In this document: positions 60,690-64,000 of the stretch, one piece after another | How positions within the stretch are numbered: the first letter of the stretch is position 1 | Layout: the number at the start of each line of letters is the position of its first letter | DNA from: Tubiluchus corallicola | Taxonomy: Eukaryota > Priapulida > Priapulimorpha > Priapulimorphida > Tubiluchidae | NCBI GenBank assembly: GCA_030141605.1 | Contig: JAQGDQ010000326.1 | Span: 62,001 to 126,000, forward strand | DNA length: 64,000 nucleotides | Direction: 5' to 3' | Notes under the pieces: generated by a model | The model's input: only the letters and a program-made list of their open reading frames with translations | Database searches by the model: none | What the model was told of the DNA's origin: nothing | Program-made: the position numbers and the translations under genes

Positions 60690-62680
60690 TCTTAACATAT
60701 AAATTAGAAGACCTAACAACCACATGCTTAGGATTATGATCAGTTGTCAAATTTCAGTTTTGTAATGTGAATAATTCTGCCTGCTTGCCGAATATCATGA
60801 TTTTAATCACTTCGTTGTGGTAGCAACTTGGTAGGGTACCTAACTGGTTAGTAGATGAACTTAAAATCCTCAGTTTAGCACATATTTCGGTACAATTCGT
60901 TTTGTTTAAACGCTAATTAGTACCGTTGTGCAGAACGTCTCCAACCAACATCGCCCACGGCGAACCACATTACTTAATCCGGCGTTTCGTACCTCACCAT
61001 TCCTTCATGTCGAGAGTCGAAAGCAATTTGGTCTTTATTTTTCCCAGGTTACTATGCTAAACCTGCAGCTCTCACTGGAAGCATTCTATTCCTTTTTTGT
61101 GTGTACATTCTGCGCGACCACTTAGGGCGTCTTTGGGTTCGACACTTTAGATTTAGTTTTAGGCCTACATTTTAACTACTTTTTCGTTAACCTTTTCATA
61201 CACACTGTTCTTTGCTTGTCGCTTCGATTTGTAAACATGGGTTTGTCGTGTATTTTGCCACAAGTTTTAGAATACAGTGCAAACGTATTTTGATCAAGTT
61301 GGGGTAATCGTTTTCGTTTCCACATTGCAAGAGTTGAAGGTAGGCTTGTGATTCTTTACAACTGTAGGCAAATTCAGTGTAACAAAAACCGCAGTTTTGA
61401 CTCATGACGTTGCCTTTATCTAACATTTGTATATTATTCGTCTACAACAAATAAAAAAACTTCTGTTAATCCGCTGATCGTTAAATTTCGGTCTAACAAC
61501 GTCACTGAATATAATTATGATGAACACGATAATTAAACCAATATTAATTGCATCATTAGGATGCGATGAGCAATTAGCGATAATTTTTCGCGTTATTTAC
61601 GCCAATCGGTGCGTGTATTATCAATAAATCATTGGTTTTAACAGCCGAACATTTATTAGCCATAATTACGCTAAATGAACAACGATTTTACATATGCACT
61701 GACGAACTTGAATATCAAACGGGCCACTAAACTTTACTGACAAACCTGAATTAGTCAAATTTAGGACTGGTCGAATGTGTAAGTCCCCCTTTAATGATTT
61801 TTAAAGGTTTGCTAAAATAGCAATTATTAAAACTCGACCAAGAGCCATATTTTTTTGAAACAAATCAAGTTACCTTGTTACCCTTTCTTGACCTTTTGGT
61901 AATGGAAAATGTTTTGGGAGTAACACAAACACATGCATTCCTAATTAGTTCTTCTAATATGGGGAGATCTCGCATTTTGGTGGCTTACACTTTCCTTTTA
62001 AAGAGGAGGAAAAAGGAATATATCCCGAAAAAACTTTCTGTCCAGAATTATGTTACTGTGCAACACTGCTTGAAAGGCTTATGTAATTAGAAAAGAAAAT
62101 TCTTGACAATTTAAAATGTTCGCATCAGCTGGTAAAACGTCATTACATCGCCATCCCAGTGTGCACCACTATCAGGTGGCGTGCAGAGGTTTAGTGATTC
62201 ACGGGCCAACTCCAACGCATCCTCTGGCCTACTTTTTGCACGCTACTACCACTATTTCAACCAAAGAACACAACACAATAAGAAATAATTCATAGGGCCT
62301 ACTTTTGCTTAGTTAGTGAAGTGTGCGCTACAAATGCTCTGATTATTTTTTCAAACTTTACCCAATTATATCTAAACTTGCTTTAATTAAACGACTTACC
62401 GTCAAAATGGCTGCGCCTAACAGTTATCGTGGGAGTTTAAATTTAGGAGTTTTGTACAGTGTTCCTGTTAACACATGCTATACGCAGCAAAACAGCGGTT
62501 TATAAAAGTTCAAGACGAATTTCTTACGTTCTATTTATTGAGGAGTGTTTTCTTGTCCATTAAGATAGATAGTTTGTTGAGCATATAACATAAAAAGACC
62601 AAAAGAAAACACATCGATCGTGTACATAAGATGGAACGGCTCAAAATGTAGCCTGTAGCCCCAGCAAGACTGGTTTTTCG
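60690..62680. other. Intergenic; one uncertain minus-strand ORF at 61196-61426
   Basis: Apart from the ORF listed separately, frames are broken and no family was recognised. Confidence 0.4.
61196..61426 (-). CDS. Uncharacterised small ORF (76 codons), possibly one exon
   Basis: It encodes a Cys-containing peptide beginning MLDKGNVMSQNCGFCYTEFA and ending EATSKEQCV. Composition looks less like random AT-rich sequence than other short frames nearby: it is Glu/Lys/Leu/Cys balanced and has CxxC near the start. I do not recognise a family. There is no neighbouring exon I can join to it. It could be a first exon or chance. Confidence 0.2.
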   Translation of the reverse strand: MLDKGNVMSQNCGFCYTEFAYSCKESQAYLQLLQCGNENDYPNLIKIRLHCILKLVAKYTTNPCLQIEATSKEQCV

Positions 62681-63192
62681 CAGGGGCGTATCAAGACGTT
62701 ACGACGCCTTAAGTTCAGTTCTTCCCACCACATTTATGGATATTTGGTTGTTTATATGCGAAGTGCAACAGACAATTACTTATGGTTTATTAGTTATACT
62801 ATTGCCTACGTAGTCATTGTTAAATAGATATATTTCTTTTGTCAACAATTGTTATCCAAATTGAATGTATGCCTTATTTCTTGTTATGTATCCGTCTTGG
62901 CACTAATAAATAAATAAAATATTTGTATAGAGCTTATATACAACCAGGGCGCACAATTGCTTGTGGTGTAACATCTTTTAAGTAATAATTGTACTTCTTG
63001 TTATGTGATATGTATATATAAAAGCGGGCTCACTAACAGCTTGTGGTATGTTATAAAAGACGCACTTTATATGAACATGAAAAGAAATGCATTTTCCGAG
63101 GAAGACAAGAATTTTTTAACCCTGGGGCCCTAAAATCTGGCGCCCTTCAAAATTTAACGCCTTAGGCTACAGCCTTGTTGATACATACCCCC
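62681..63192. mobile_element. Possible hAT-like non-autonomous element
   Basis: The left end CAGGGGCGTATCAAGACGTT and the complement of the right end (GGGGGGGGTATGTATCAACA) share a GGGG...GTATCAA pattern. Similar GGCGCC and CGCCTTA motifs lie inside both ends. No target duplication was confirmed, and a C-run blurs the right edge. Confidence 0.35.
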
Positions 63193-64000
63193 CCCTAATT
63201 CTGCGAGAGAATAACTACTTAAGCGATTTTTGATGTCTGCTCAAGATCAGCATTATTGCAGGAGAAAACCACACAAGACTTCAAATGCAGACCCAAAAAT
63301 TCTCAAGTACTTCGTAGAAGTTTACCGGAAGACGAACGTCCGTTAAAACGAGTCTTTCGATAAGTAATAACGCCTGTCTTACTGATAAAATTTGCATTGA
63401 CGAAATGCGTAAAAAACTGTAAGTGCTATAATATGATTAGGTGACTGACTGTGATAGATTGTACGTGTGTAGGCTTATCAATAAATTTTGATATCTTATT
63501 TAGAATGTTTTTTTGATTAAAAATCATTAAAAACCAACAATTGTGATATGTTTTTGTTACATGTATATTTGACACGTAGATGTGGAAGAAAGTAAGCTAT
63601 GAATGATAAAATTTTACTTTTTCTTACGCACACAAATAACTATTACAGTAATTGCCAGGCAAAAAAACAGGAAAAATTTACAGGTGTTCAAACTTGTACT
63701 GCCACCAATGTTAAAAGACAAAACTTATTATTAATCTGGCATCCATTGATTTATGTTGATCGAACAAATGCATAGTGAAAAGGGGATTTCTTTCCAGTCT
63801 TTTCTGCTCTGCTATGAAATAGTTTCAGATATAATTTCTCAACAGCAACCGTGCAATTTTCATTTACATTACGATACATTTTTGCTCTAACAATCATTGT
63901 CACAGACGTAATAGCTACCGGGACATTTTAACATGTCAAAATAAGATTAAAGAACAATAGCCCAATCTGATAGCAATTTCTTAAACAGAAATTTTCGTTG
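63193..64000. other. No gene recognised
   Basis: AT-rich sequence to the window end with no coding frame, RNA gene or repeat that I could support. Confidence 0.45.

Noticed and set aside
1-64000. CRISPR arrays, operons, prophages or a bacterial defence island
   Set aside because: The window is animal nuclear DNA with spliced genes; repeats seen are transposon, satellite or microsatellite types, without regular spacer structure.

Overview
This is a window of AT-rich animal nuclear DNA. It is not bacterial or viral: the genes are split by many GT-AG introns, intergenic space is long and full of decayed transposons, and there are AATAAA signals and a 281-base assembly gap. The gene set (RB1CC1/FIP200, a ZNF451-like protein, lysosomal alpha-L-fucosidase, PYROXD1) and the modest similarity to the human proteins suggest an invertebrate. 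I could not name the phylum from sequence alone.

Layout. (1) 1166-18490, minus strand: 18 coding exons of RB1CC1/FIP200, the scaffold of the ULK1 autophagy-initiation complex, from its true start codon to just before the C-terminal claw domain, whose last exon(s) probably lie off the left edge. (2) 18491-24100: repeats only, namely a CA microsatellite, a near-perfect 57-bp-arm hairpin, diverged tandem repeats and inverted arrays of short repeats. (3) 24101-25573, plus strand: one intronless 490-residue membrane-anchored BCS1-type AAA ATPase, the odd gene out in this intron-rich region. (4) 29465-39117, minus strand: 13 coding exons of a ZNF451-like protein that keeps a tandem SUMO-interacting motif and the C-terminal PIN-like domain but shows no C2H2 zinc fingers. 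(5) 39118-45429: no gene; a GC-rich repeat and a 944-bp inverted-repeat transposon. (6) 45430-53428, plus strand: 8 coding exons of a secreted/lysosomal alpha-L-fucosidase; a 5S-rRNA-derived SINE sits in intron 1 and a pogo-like MITE in intron 6. (7) 54823-57214, minus strand: a complete two-coding-exon PYROXD1, convergent with the fucosidase. (8) 57215-64000: transposon remains only (LINE reverse-transcriptase fossil, Tc1-like transposase fossil, large foldback element, possible hAT-like termini) and one weak ORF.

The genes are functionally unrelated (autophagy, SUMO/chromatin, lysosomal glycan breakdown, redox) and are not an operon or cluster. Joining the inferred exons keeps reading frame across every junction: RB1CC1 about 1,334 codons so far, ZNF451-like 628 residues, fucosidase 468, PYROXD1 490. 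These models rest on splice consensus, phase and remembered family similarity, not on transcripts or database searches. The most unusual material is the intronless AAA gene, the zinc-finger-less ZNF451-like gene, and the number and variety of foldback/inverted-repeat elements.
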